From: Malaya genurostris
Lineage: Eukaryota > Arthropoda > Insecta > Diptera > Culicidae
Assembly: GCF_030247185.1 (NCBI RefSeq)
Contig: NC_080572.1
Coordinates: 188,136,866-188,200,865, forward strand
Direction: 5' to 3'
DNA length: 64,000 bases
Made by a program: the position numbers and the translations under genes. Under the pieces are notes generated by a model. It had not been told where the DNA came from and did not search any database. It was given only the letters and a program-made list of their open reading frames with translations. Every line of letters starts with the position of its first letter. The first letter of the stretch is position 1. Below are positions 44,275 to 54,862 of the stretch, piece by piece.

Positions 44275-47200
44275 TGGTTGTTTAGTTGTTAAATTGTATA
44301 GTTGTTTAGTTGTTCAGTTGTTTAATTGTTTAGTTATTTAGTTGTTTAGTTATTCAGTAGTTTAGTTGTTTAGTTGTTTTAGTTGTTTAGTTGTTTAGTT
44401 GTTTAGTTGTTTAGTTGTTTAGTTGTTTAGTTGTTTAGTTGTTTAGTTGTTTAGTTGTTTAGTTGTTTAGTTGTTTAGTTGTTTAGTTGTTTAGTTGTTT
44501 AGTTGTTTAGTTGTTTAGTTGTTTAGTTGTTTAGTTGTTTAGTTGTTTAGTTGTTTAGTTGTTTAGTTGTTTAGTTGTTTAGTTGTTTAGTTGTTTAGTT
44601 GTTTAGTTGTTTAGTTGTTTAGTTGTTTAGTTGTTTAGTTGTTTAGTTGTTTAGTTGTTTAGTTGTTTAGTTGTTTAGTTGTTTAGTTGTTTAGTTGTTT
44701 AGTTGTTTAGTTGTTTAGTTGTTTAGTTGTTTAGTTGTTTAGTTGTTTAGTTGTTTAGTTGTTTAGTTGTTTAGTTGTTTAGTTGTTTAGTTGTTTAGTT
44801 GTTTAGTTGTTTAGTTGTTTAGTTGTTTAGTTGTTTAGTTGTTTAGTTGTTTAGTTGTTTAGTTGTTTAGTTGTTTAGTTGTTTAGTTGTTTAGTTGTTT
44901 AGTTGTTTAGTTGTTTAGTTGTTTAATTGTTTAGTTGTTTAGTTGTTTAATTGTTTAGTTGTTTAGTTGTTTAGTTGTTTAGTTGTTTAGTTGTTTAGTT
45001 GTTTAGTTGTTTAGTTGTTTAGTTGTTTAGTTGTTTAGTTGTTTAGTTGTTTAGTTGTTTAGTTGTTTAGTTGTTTAGTTGTTTAGTTGTTTAGTTGTTT
45101 AGTTGTTTAGTTGTTTAGTTGTTTAGTTGTTTAGTTGTTTAGTTGTTTAGTTGTTTAGTTGTTTAGTTGTTTAGTTGTTTAGTTGTTTAGTTGTTTAGTT
45201 GTTTAGTTGTTTAGTTGTTTAGTTGTTTAGTTGTTTAGTTGTTTAGTTGTTTAGTTGTTTAGTTGTTTAATTGTTTAGTTGTTTAGTTGTTTAATTGTTT
45301 AGTTGTTTAGTTGTTTAGTTGTTTAGTTGTTTAGTTGTTTAGTTGTTTAGTTGTTTAGTTGTTTAGTTGTTTAGTTGTTTAGTTGTTTAGTTGTTTAGTT
45401 GTTTAGTTGTTTAGTTGTTTAGTTGTTTAGTTGTTTAGTTGTTTAGTTGTTTAGTTGTTTAGTTGTTTAGTTGTTTAATTGTTTAGTTGTTTAGTTGTTT
45501 AATTGTTTAGTTGTTTAGTTGTTTAGTTGTTTAGTTGTTTAGTTGTTTAGTTGTTTAGTTGTTTAGTTGTTTAGTTGTTTAGTTGTTTAGTTGTTTAGTT
45601 GTTTAGTTGTTTAGTTGTTTAGTTGTTTAGTTGTTTAGTTGTTTAGTTGTTTAGTTGTTTAGTTGTTTAGTTGTTTAGTTGTTTAGTTGTTTAGTTGTTT
45701 AGTTGTTTAGTTGTTTAGTTGTTTAGTTGTTTAGTTGTTTAGTTGTTTAGTTGTTTAGTTGTTTAGTTGTTTAGTTGTTTAGTTGTTTAGTTGTTTAGTT
45801 GTTTAGTTGTTTAGTTGTTTAGTTGTTTAGTTGTTTAGTTGTTTAGTTGTTTAGTTGTTTAGTTGTTTAGTTGTTTAGTTGTTTAGTTGTTTAGTTGTTT
45901 AGTTGTTTAGTTGTTTAGTTGTTTAGTTGTTTAGTTGTTTAGTTGTTTAGTTGTTTAGTTGTTTAGTTGTTTAGTTGTTTAGTTGTTTAGTTGTTTAGTT
46001 GTTTAGTTGTTTAGTTGTTTAGTTGTTTAGTTGTTTAGTTGTTTAGTTGTTTAGTTGTTTAGTTGTTTAGTTGTTTAGTTGTTTAGTTGTTTAGTTGTTT
46101 AGTTGTTTAGTTGTTTAGTTGTTTAGTTGTTTAGTTGTTTAGTTGTTTAGTTGTTTAGTTGTTTAGTTGTTTAGTTGTTTAGTTGTTTAGTTGTTTAGTT
46201 GTTTAGTTGTTTAGTTGTTTAGTTGTTTAGTTGTTTAGTTGTTTAGTTGTTTAGTTGTTTAGTTGTTTAGTTGTTTAGTTGTTTAGTTGTTTAGTTGTTT
46301 AGTTGTTTAGTTGTTTAGTTGTTTAGTTGTTTAGTTGTTTAGTTGTTTAGTTGTTTAGTTGTTTAGTTGTTTAGTTGTTTAGTTGTTTAGTTGTTTAATT
46401 GTTTAGTTGTTTAGTTGTTTAGTTGTTTAATTGTTTAGTTGTTTAGTTGTTTAGTTGTTTAGTTGTTTAGTTGTTTAGTTGTTTAGTTGTTTAGTTGTTT
46501 AGTTGTTTAGTTGTTTAGTTGTTTAGTTGTTTAGTTGTTTAGTTGTTTAGTTGTTTAGTTGTTTAGTTGTTTAGTTGTTTAGTTGTTTAGTTGTTTAGTT
46601 GTTTAGTTGTTTAGTTGTTTAGTTGTTTAGTTGTTTAGTTGTTTAGTTGTTTAGTTGTTTAGTTGTTTAGTTGTTTAGTTGTTTAGTTGTTTAGTTGTTT
46701 AGTTGTTTAGTTGTTTAGTTGTTTAGTTGTTTAGTTGTTTAATTGTTTAGTTGTTTAGTTGTTTAATTGTTTAGTTGTTTAGTTGTTTAGTTGTTTAGTT
46801 GTTTAGTTGTTTAGTTGTTTAGTTGTTTAGTTGTTTAGTTGTTTAGTTGTTTAGTTGTTTAGTTGTTTAGTTGTTTAGTTGTTTAGTTGTTTAGTTGTTT
46901 AGTTGTTTAGTTGTTTAGTTGTTTAGTTGTTTAGTTGTTTAGTTGTTTAGTTGTTTAGTTGTTTAGTTGTTTAGTTGTTTAGTTGTTTAGTTGTTTAGTT
47001 GTTTAGTTGTTTAGTTGTTTAGTTGTTTAGTTGTTTAGTTGTTTAGTTGTTTAGTTGTTTAGTTGTTTAGTTGTTTAGTTGTTTAATTGTTTAGTTGTTT
47101 AGTTGTTTAATTGTTTAGTTGTTTAGTTGTTTAGTTGTTTAGTTGTTTAGTTGTTTAGTTGTTTAGTTGTTTAGTTGTTTAGTTGTTTAGTTGTTTAGTT

Positions 47201-47457
47201 GTTTAGTTGTTTAGTTGTTTAGTTGTTTAGTTGTTTAGTTGTTTAGTTGTTTAGTTGTTTAGTTGTTTAGTTGTTTAGTTGTTTAGTTGTTTAGTTGTTT
47301 AGTTGTTTAGTTGTTTAGTTGTTTAGTTGTTTAGTTGTTTAGTTGTTTAGTTGTTTAGTTGTTTAGTTGTTTAGTTGTTTAGTTGTTTAGTTGTTTAGTT
47401 GTTTAGTTGTTTAGTTGTTTAGTTGTTTAGTTGTTAAGTTGTTTAGTTGTTTAGTTG
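44275..47457. repeat. Giant (AGTTGTTT)n octanucleotide satellite
   Basis: About 3.18 kb, close to 400 units of the 8-bp word AGTTGTTT. The first ~105 bp (44275-44380) are degenerate and the rest is almost perfect. The only regular variant is AATTGTTT, which occurs in pairs at 44926/44950, 45270/45294, 45478/45502, 46398/46430, 46742/46766 and 47086/47110. Pair members are 24 bp apart, with one 32-bp exception. A single TTGTTAAG variant lies near the right edge. It encodes nothing. Confidence 0.95.
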
Positions 47458-47458
47458 C

Positions 47459-48016
47459 ATTCTTCTTTACTTCTTTACTTCTTTACTTCTTTACTTCTTT
47501 ACTTCTTTACTTCTTTACTTCTTTACTTCTTTACTTCTTTACTTCTTTACTTCTTTACTTCTTTACTTCTTTACTTCTTTACTTCTTTACTTCTTTACTT
47601 CTTTACTTCTTTACTTCTTTACTTCTTTACTTCTTTACTTCTTTACTTCTTTACTTCTTTACTTCTTTACTGCTTTACTTCTTTACTTCTTTACTTCTTC
47701 ACTTCTTTACTTCTTTACTTCTTTACTTCTTTACTTCTTTACTTCTTTACTTCTTTACTTCTTTACTTCTTTACTTCTTTACTTCTTTACTTCTTTACTT
47801 CTTTACTTCTTTACTTCTTTACTTCTTTACTTCTTTACTTCTTTACTTCTTTTCTTCTTTACTTCTTTTCTTCTTTACTTCTTTTCTTCTTTACTTCTTT
47901 ACTTCTTTACTTCTTTACTTCTTTACTTCTTTACTTCTTTACTTCTTTACTTCTTTACTTCTTTACTTCTTTACTTCTTTACTTCTTTACTTCTTTACTT
48001 CTTTACTTCTTTACTC
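47459..48016. repeat. (ACTTCTTT)n octanucleotide satellite
   Basis: About 69 units directly abutting the AGTTGTTT array after CATTC. Scattered single changes occur (TTTTCTTC at 47850-47885, TGCTTT at 47671). The word equals AGTTGTTT with both G changed to C. All three plus-strand frames are open and give an LLLYFFTS period, which is an artefact of an 8-bp repeat without stops. Confidence 0.95.
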
Positions 48017-49808
48017 TTTTGCTTATTTTGTTCACGTTTCGCATTTCTTCTTTATTTCACGTTTCGCATTCTGTATTGATTCATTGTTTAACACGCCATA
48101 TATCCAATTAAACTACTCAGCTTGCCAACTTGCCATAACTAACGAAAGCCGCAGCACTTCGTTACCGGCGCCACACGACACATTTCTAATGTCTGTCCTA
48201 ATTAAACCTAATGTGAAACGGTCACGTACCCAAGTACGGGCGGTGCCAGCATTCGACAGTCCAACGGAACCAGTGCGTGGCACGACTCGACGATTGGATA
48301 TTTATTTGCACATTCATCTACTAATTTGATTCGTCCGTGCGTCGACAGGACAAATTCCAGACAAAGTTATTGCCATGAAACGAGACGCTTTGGTGCAGTT
48401 TTCGGTCGGATTGGAGCAATCATTGGTCAGCTCACCAACTCGAAGCAAACTGTGGCTTTAAGAAATTTGTTTTGTTAGAATTTGTACTTTGCAAACTGTC
48501 TTTCGAAAATTATGAAAAGCACTTAACGAAAATCAATCGACCGAAAAACAAGCCGACTTCAATTCCAATTGTGTAAACTTGATTGCAGAAGTTTTGGTAA
48601 ACGGTATCGACAACGTCCTTGTTTCGGTGTTTAATAATGTTCAATTTATTATTCAAAACACACAGAAAAAGTTAAACAAAGATAGGAATCATTTTCTTTT
48701 TCTCGAAGTAATAATAACATTACAGAAGAGATGGTCATTGTTCTACATTACGGATACGCCACAAGCAGAAATGAAACTAACGCAACTAACGACCCTTAAA
48801 ACCTACAATTTATTAACCAGAAATAGAGGACCACTTCTACAACTGCTAGTCTCTATAGATGGGGCTCTTCCACGGAAAATCGATCATTTGGGGTGTCTTC
48901 TAAAAAATATTCAGCAACGATGAAAATTTATTGCGGAACCGCACTTTTTTTCTGTCGTAACTTCATAATAACGGACAAACCAACGTGTATAATTAAGATA
49001 AACAACGATAATAAATCAACGGCAACCGCTTTTCACCAAGTCGGGATGGAATGGTCAATTGGACCGGGCAGCGCCATTCTTGTTCGCTAAGTATCGAGTA
49101 CACATTTATCATTTCCATATGAGATAAATAGCGCAGTTTCTTGTCTTCGCATTTACTACAAGAAAAATGTTTTTCATTCCCGTATAGTTTCATAGCTCAA
49201 GGTTATTAATTCTACTGCAGGGAAGAAGGATAAAACTATGCAGTTTTAGTTATATGAGTAAAAACTACTGACGTATGCTCATCCGTATTCGAAAATTCAA
49301 CTGAACAGCTGATGCCAGTAACCTTGATTTTCACAGTTATAGGATCAAACCTCGTCCGTTTCCAAAAAAAATCCGGCCATCGTTAAAACTGCACTATGAC
49401 TATTTGCAGTACACATTTTTTTTTTGGCACAATCCCTGAAACGCCCTGTTGAGAAAAACACACGCAATTTTCACGCTCACTACCCGCCAGCTAGGCTGCT
49501 GTCAGCCCGTCGGCAGTTGGAGGGTTTCCTACAGGGGTCACATTCGAAGCAAAATTTAAATTTGTGGCCCCGGTTGCGTACTGAATCGAACCACATGCAG
49601 CGACAGCAGCGACTGGATTTAATAGAATTCGTGTAATGGCATCATGATCCTCATCATCGTATGCGAAACCACGGACGGTCGGACGACCGGCCACGGACCA
49701 CGGCCAGGCTATACCAGGCGACACTCAGTCTGGCTGCGAACATTACGAATTACTGGATGCAGGTTGGCAGGCAATGGAAAAACTTGCAGTCCTTTTATTC
49801 GAATGTGA
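48017..49808. other. Moderate-GC DNA without a confident gene
   Basis: 48100-48480 and 49440-49780 are less AT-rich than average and could hold exons or old transposon sequence. Frames of 65-114 residues show no domain. A short plus-strand frame near 48345-48462 contains GQIPDKVIAMKRDALVQF but is bounded by stops. Confidence 0.25.
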
Positions 49809-50038
49809 AATAATTCATACGTCTCCGTGTGGCAAGAACAAAAAACGACTCTTCAGCAATGAAACGGCCAGAGTATGCTGCACGCAGGCACTGGGTGCGG
49901 CAGTTGCCCATGTTGGATAAAGTAAAGTTTAAAGTTGACATTAACGATAAAGATCTGGTGCCCGGCAAATCCGGTAAAAACAGAAGTGTAGTACAGTCGA
50001 TGATAGAATTATTCGAAAAAAACAAAGATGCAAACTAA
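49809..50038 (+). CDS. Candidate terminal exon, unknown product
   Basis: A 76-codon open segment runs from after TGA (49806-49808) to TAA at 50036-50038. It reads MKRPEYAARRHWVRQLPMLD, then KVKFKVDINDKDLVPGKSGK and SVVQSMIELFEKNKDAN. The first ATG is internal, and CGACTCTTCAG just before it (AG at 49855-49856) could be a 3' splice site. The mix of charged and hydrophobic residues looks protein-like, but I recognise no family. It could be the last exon of a gene whose earlier exons lie upstream, or chance. Confidence 0.25.
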
Positions 50039-50430
50039 ACTCCGAGTTTCTGTTTGTAATGTCTTGGACAAAGGACAACGAAAAAGTTCAGTATGTCTGA
50101 TTCATTTGACTTTATACGTCACAGATCGAATGGTGAGGTAATGATACCGGGCCTAGCTAGCAAAATGAAAATCGTTAGAAATGATAACCTCTTTTTTATA
50201 TTTGTTCACAATGCGTTTCCATTTGCTCTAAAGTGTATAACCCCATAACTAATTTATTTTAGCTAGAACGAACAAAATGCTATCATGCTTATTTAATTTC
50301 AAGTCATATTCCATTTGAACAACATAACATAAAACAAAATTGAACAAACGCACTGTGGGAAAAAATCTATTAAAACCCGCAAAGAATTCTGTAACTCTTG
50401 AACTAATTGAGATAGGTCAACAAACTAAAG
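50039..50430. other. No feature recognised
   Basis: AT-rich spacer before the foldback element. Confidence 0.3.
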
Positions 50431-51137
50431 CGTTTTTATGTAAAAATGTCCAAGGAATTCAATGGAATGGTTTACAATGGCCGCACTAATCACAATCCTA
50501 CTCGTTTTACCCCAAATGTACAGCAGTTTTGGGATTTCCTATAACATTTGCTCTGTAATTTGAAAAGAAGTCGAGTGCGGTATTCTGGATTAGCCTACTT
50601 TCATGTTTTTTTTCTGGAGAATCGATTAGAAGAACCCACACTGGCCGCACGAAGAACGTTTTGGTGGCTATTTTATTCCAATTCTTCCATCTCATGAGAT
50701 CCTTACTTTAAATCGTCCTTAAATCTTGGTAAAACTTCTTGCAAGTTTGCTAAATCTAGCTTATCTTATGTAAAAAAAGTCTGGAGAATCGAATGGAAGA
50801 ACCTATACCGGCCGCACGAAACGTTTTGATGACTATTTTACCGAGATTTAAGGACGATTTACAATACGATATCATGAAATGGAGGAAATGGGGTGAAATA
50901 GCCACCAAAACGTTTCGTGCGGCAAGTGTACATTCTTCCATTCAATTCTCCAGACATTTTTGCATAAAATCAAGCTATTTCAGTAGACCGCACTCGATTT
51001 CTTTTCAAGTTACAGAACAAATATTACAGAAAACCCTAAAACTGCTGGGCATTTGGGGTAAAACGAGCAGGATGGCGATTCGTGCGGCCATTAAACACCA
51101 TTCCATTGAATTTCTTGGATTTTTTATATAAGAAACG
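50431..51137. mobile_element. Complex foldback element with nested inverted arms
   Basis: The outer arms run from CGTTTTTATGTAAAAATGTC, CAAGGAATTCAATGGAATGG and GGCCGCAC on the left to their inverted match ending TTGAATTTCTTGGATTTTTT at about 51127. A second arm pair (CTCGTTTTACCCCAAATG with CATTTGGGGTAAAACGAG; GAAAAGAAGTCGAGTGCGG with CCGCACTCGATTTCTTTTC) lies inside. A third module (TCTGGAGAATCGA-T/A, GGCCGCACGAA, ACGTTTTG) appears once at about 50610 and twice as a self-palindrome at 50780-50955. The RNA would fold into long nested hairpins. An isolated left terminus recurs at 58294-58337. Confidence 0.8.
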
Positions 51138-51329
51138 ATCTTGTTTGTTGCCTTTTTCCATGATTCCCGATTTCTTTGCGGGTTTCCTGTTTTTTTTTTC
51201 TATAAACTATAAATAACTCAAAAATAACCTTTGAAAACAATGAGAAAAACTCATCACGCTTCCTTGCCTTTTTCGCACCCGGACGACGGTTTTTAGGCAC
51301 ATATCAGTTGAGATGATCTACTGGACGAG
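51138..51329 (-). repeat. Short repeat shared in inverted form with 19985-20025
   Basis: AATGAGAAAAACTCATCACG then CTTCCTTGCCTTTTTCGCAC (about 51239-51280) is the inverse of GTGCGAAAAAGGCAAGCAAG then CGTGATGAGTTTTTCTCATT. Confidence 0.55.
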
Positions 51330-51556
51330 TAGGGTAACAGAGGTATTTGGACCACTTCATATATTTTGGCCGTCCTAACAAACTTTATGGATATCGATGT
51401 TGAGTTACCCATGTTGCATCCATTTGAAACTAGTCGCATTAAAATACCTATTGCGGAAGGGGTTTTCAAAGATGTTACAACATTTGGTGGATATTTTTAC
51501 AAAGTGGGCCAAAATAAAATCAATCCAAAGTGGGCCAAAATACCTCTGTTTCCCTA
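51330..51556. mobile_element. MITE with GGGTAACAGAGGTATTT ends and TA target
   Basis: The left TA-GGGTAACAGAGGTATTTG and the right end CAAAATACCTCTGTTTCCC-TA form inverted repeats of about 25 bp (one or two differences). It is flanked by TA, as expected for a Tc1/mariner-mobilised MITE. The core is about 223 bp. A short direct repeat (AAAGTGGGCCAAAAT, twice) sits by the right end. A broken copy is at 37464-37530. Confidence 0.8.
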
Positions 51557-51724
51557 TAAAAGGTAAACTTTGATCGAAAATCTCTCATATCTTCTAGAGT
51601 GCGGTCCAACGACTGGATGTCGTGTTGAGGTTCTTCTACCAACATCAGTAACAACAAACCTGGTATAAAACGTCAAACGCTCAGGTTGTGCTCTCATTTG
51701 GACGCAAATCACATTCAGCTGCTT

Positions 51725-52212
51725 AATACTGGATCTGGATTCGGGAGCTGAACTTTGGATTGAATGTGAATGAATTCTAAAATTGAACTCCGAATCCTAT
51801 CTGGTTCACCTGAATCCTGAACTTAATTTAAAGTTTAGAATTTAGTTTCAAAATTCTGTTTCAGTATTTAGTTCCAGAACTCGCCTGCATGCTGGAATTG
51901 GATTTTCGAGCTATATTCAGTTTCGTAATTCAAATTCAGAACTCAGTCCTAGAACTAAATTACAACTACATTTTGAGCTTGTTTAGCTCTTGGACTCAGG
52001 TCCAGTTTCTGAATTCTACAAATCGGTTCTTTTTAGAACTATCAATATATTCCCAAAGAACTATACAAAATCTTCCTATTATGTAAATATACAAAAAAAA
52101 ATCCTAAATTTACCCTCTTTTTTAATCTATCTAACGTATCAACATAATATTTGCTACATGCCATCGAAAATATTACCGTCAATTTATGATAACATTTTCA
52201 GTTGTATGACAT
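51725..52212 (+). repeat. Dispersed repeat W, copy 2, interrupted by a LINE
   Basis: GAATTC/GGTTC-rich text, then GGTTCTTTTTAGAACTATC and TTTTCAGTTGTATGACAT, aligned with 19495-21020. The copy stops exactly where the LOA-type element begins and appears to resume after 54855 with ATGACATAACC. Confidence 0.55.
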
Positions 52213-52481
52213 TCCGGCTGCTCGGCCATCCATGGAAGTTGACCATCAATGTTAACTTCCCTCTCTGAGCAGCATAGATAGCCGTGTAGTGTCGGTAGCG
52301 GTTTCCCAACTGCTAAGAATAACGCTACGGTCCACCTGTACCGGTGGTATAAGTCCACCAAACAGGTAAGCCGTGTGGCATCCGGCGGAATTATTTTTTA
52401 CCAAGAATTGATCCACTGGTTTCCTATTCCATGTCGTAAAAGGCCACAAAAATAGGAACTCCTAAGTCAAGGTGTATTTCC

Positions 52482-54345
52482 GTGCCGATGGCTGAATGGC
52501 TGCAGGAGGTTAAACATTGCAGTCGTGAACGGAATATCTTGGGTTTTTCCCTTACTGGATACACGCAATGCTTAGCAATCAACTTCTTTGATCATCGCTT
52601 CGGCAGGCCAGAGATTAGAAAGCTGAGTGTCTGTGGGTGTCCTCAAGGTGGTGTACTATCCCCACTTTTATGGAACCTAGTCGCTGATAGTTTGTTAAGG
52701 AAACTTAATAACCTTGGATTTCCGACTTATGGTTTTGCCGACGATTATCATATATTGATGACCGGTATAAGCATTAACACTCTCTTTGATTTAATGCAGC
52801 AAGCCCTGCGATCTGTTGAACAATGGTGTTGTCAGGTTTGGATTATCTGTAAATCCGGGCAAAACATCAATGGTGCTTTTCACTCATCGTAGGATAATTA
52901 CAGGAGCTCGTCCGTTGCAGTTCTTTGGTTCAGGGGTCACTGTGGTCGATCAAGTTAAATACGTCGGGGTTATTCTTGACTCAAAACTGAATTGGTCTGC
53001 TCACATTGATTTCAGGATTAAAAGAGCTTGCATGGCTTTCGGCCAATGCAGACGAGCTTTTGGAAAATCATGGGGACTCAAACCCAGATATATTCATTGG
53101 ATCTACACAACTATCGTTAGACCAATTTTAGCATATGGATGTCTTGTATGGTGGCAGAAAGGAGAAGTCGCGACAGTTCAGTCAAAGCTAAATCATCTCC
53201 AAAGGATGGTCCTAATGGCGATGACAGGAGCATTCACGACAACTCCTACTGCTGCTCTAGAGGCGCTACTGTGCATTAAACCACTACATGTGTTCCTAGA
53301 ACAAGAAGCATTATCTTGTGCATACCGTCTTAGGGTTACAGGGCTTTGGAACAGTAACCCATTAGAATATGCTACCAGTCACACTCGCTTGTGGTCTCAA
53401 ATGGTTCCGTGGGATGAGTATTTACTCGCTCCTAGTGACCTAACTCTCACATGCAGTTTTCCTTTTAAAACATTCAATGTGAGCTATCCTCTTCGTTAAG
53501 AGTGGTTGTCTGGTTGTCTGGAACGACAACTTGATGAACACATAGTTTGTTTTACGGACGGTTCTCTGTTGAATGGTCGTGCTGGTGCTGGTATCTACTG
53601 TCGTGAAATAGGCTGGAGCAGTCTCATTCACTTGGTAGATACTGTACTGTGTTCCAAGCAATCGGCACTTCAGCAGAGGATCTGTGGTAAACGTATTTAT
53701 TTTTGTTCCGACAGTCAGGCAGCCTTAAAAGCACTCAGTTCGAATGACTCACGGTCGAATCTAGTGATCGCATGTCGAACTCAAATTGAAGACCTCAGCA
53801 TTTCAAATGCTGTTTACTTCATATGGGTACCCGGCCATTCTGGTATTACTGGAAATGAATGGGCTGATGAGTTGGCTAGAGCTGGTGCAACGAATGATTT
53901 CGTTGGTCCTGAACCAGCTTTACCACTTTCAACTAGTTGGATAAAGCACAAGATACGTTCTTGGGCTGCATCCAAACATGCCAGCTACTGGCGCAGCTTG
54001 CAAACTTGCGCTCAGACAAAAGCATTTCTACCAGATTTAAATCTGAAAATGTCAAAGTGTCTACTGCATTTCTCCAAGTATCATTGAAGTATTCTGGTCA
54101 GAGCTCTGACTGGACATTGCAAACTCAATTATCACATGGCTACTATTCAACGTGCTGAGTATTATTCGTGTGATTTGTGTGAATGCGATTATGGTACTTC
54201 ATATCATCTGATATGTAACTGTCCCGCATTGACGCAGCTACGTATCCGGGTTTTTGGTTCTCCATACATGGTTGAGTCTGTGTATGCGGAGCTAAAATTG
54301 AAGGATATTCTCTCGTTTCTCACCCAATGTGGTAAGGAGCTATAG
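52482..54345 (+). pseudogene. LINE ORF2 fragment: reverse transcriptase C-half, RNase H, zinc-binding tail
   Basis: The first segment has the RT motifs CPQGGVLSPLLWNLVADSLL and GFADDYHIL, where FADD is the catalytic aspartate pair. A frameshift near 52837 moves to a frame containing VKYVGVILDSKLNWSAHI (RT thumb). A stop at 53497 interrupts the link to RNase H, which shows CFTDGSLLNGRAGAGIYC, FCSDSQAALKAL and WVPGHSGITGNEWADELAR. The glutamate expected after the first block is missing because the text jumps from TVLCSKQSAL to CGKRIYFC. A stop at 54085 precedes HMATIQRAEYYSCDLCECDY then GTSYHLICNCP, a C-x2-C...H...C tail. The enzyme would reverse-transcribe element RNA and degrade the hybrid strand. 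Shift, stops and deletions make it inactive. Confidence 0.9.
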
Positions 54346-54855
54346 TCAGAAGGGTTCATCGTTCTTCCTGGAGTGAATGAATCCCTTCTGTATTCACCTT
54401 AAATAGGGTTTGGCAGATTGTTTGGCATCCTCTGGGGGGTACCGCATTTACTTCTGCTCGTACATACTGCGAGTCGTTCTGCATTCTTCCGGGAGTGCAG
54501 AATGGTGTCGCTTTTGTAAGATCTCTAAATCCTCTCGGGAGTTGGAGGTTTTATTAACAGCAGACTGTTCGGGACCTCGTAGAGGTTCATAATTTCCTTC
54601 TGCTTCCACTAAATGTGATCCTCTGCAGATTGTTCAGCATCCCTTAGGGGTGCAGAATTTACTTCTGCTTTTATGTGTTTTTGTGTCGTCAATTTTTCCC
54701 ATCCTCCTAGTCCAACCCTTACCATTTCCTTTCAATCCTTCCCTCTTATATATCGGGAAAATGATGCTAAAAACAAATTGATGGCAAGGCACAAATCTCC
54801 AAATATCAAGGGGAACGTGCCATTTGAGCCAATTTGTTCTGATTCCTGATTCCTG
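54346..54855 (+). repeat. 3' UTR of the LOA-type element with internal ~100-200 bp sub-repeats
   Basis: TTTGGCAGATTGTTTGGCAT (about 54409) and CTCTGCAGATTGTTCAGCAT (about 54612) open related modules, each continuing with CC, GGGGTACCGC-or-GGGGTGCAGA and ATTTACTTCTGC. Intermediate modules (CTGCATTCTTCCGGGAGTGC) are weaker. Confidence 0.6.
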
Positions 54856-54862
54856 ATGACAT

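Larger units (their letters stand above)
52213..54855 (+). mobile_element. LOA-type non-LTR retrotransposon, internally deleted, with 7-bp target duplication
   Basis: The element lies between ATGACAT at 52206-52212 and ATGACAT at 54856-54862. About 270 bp of GC-richer 5' UTR-like sequence is followed directly by the second half of reverse transcriptase, then RNase H, a Cys/His tail and a long 3' UTR. ORF1, endonuclease and the first RT motifs are missing. The 3' end is a run of GATTCCT-type units (TTCTGATTCCTGATTCCTG), a tandem tail expected for this group. The 21 kb copy of repeat W gives the uninterrupted target (TATGACATAAC). Confidence 0.8.

Noticed and set aside
44275..47457. Telomeric or CRISPR-like array
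   Set aside because: The unit AGTTGTTT is not an insect telomere repeat (TTAGG), there are no spacers, and both flanks are ordinary DNA.
47415..48329. Three long overlapping plus-strand frames with an LLLYFFTS repeat (up to 304 residues)
   Set aside because: They are a mechanical result of an 8-bp repeat without stop triplets, read in all three frames. There is no start context or non-repetitive domain.
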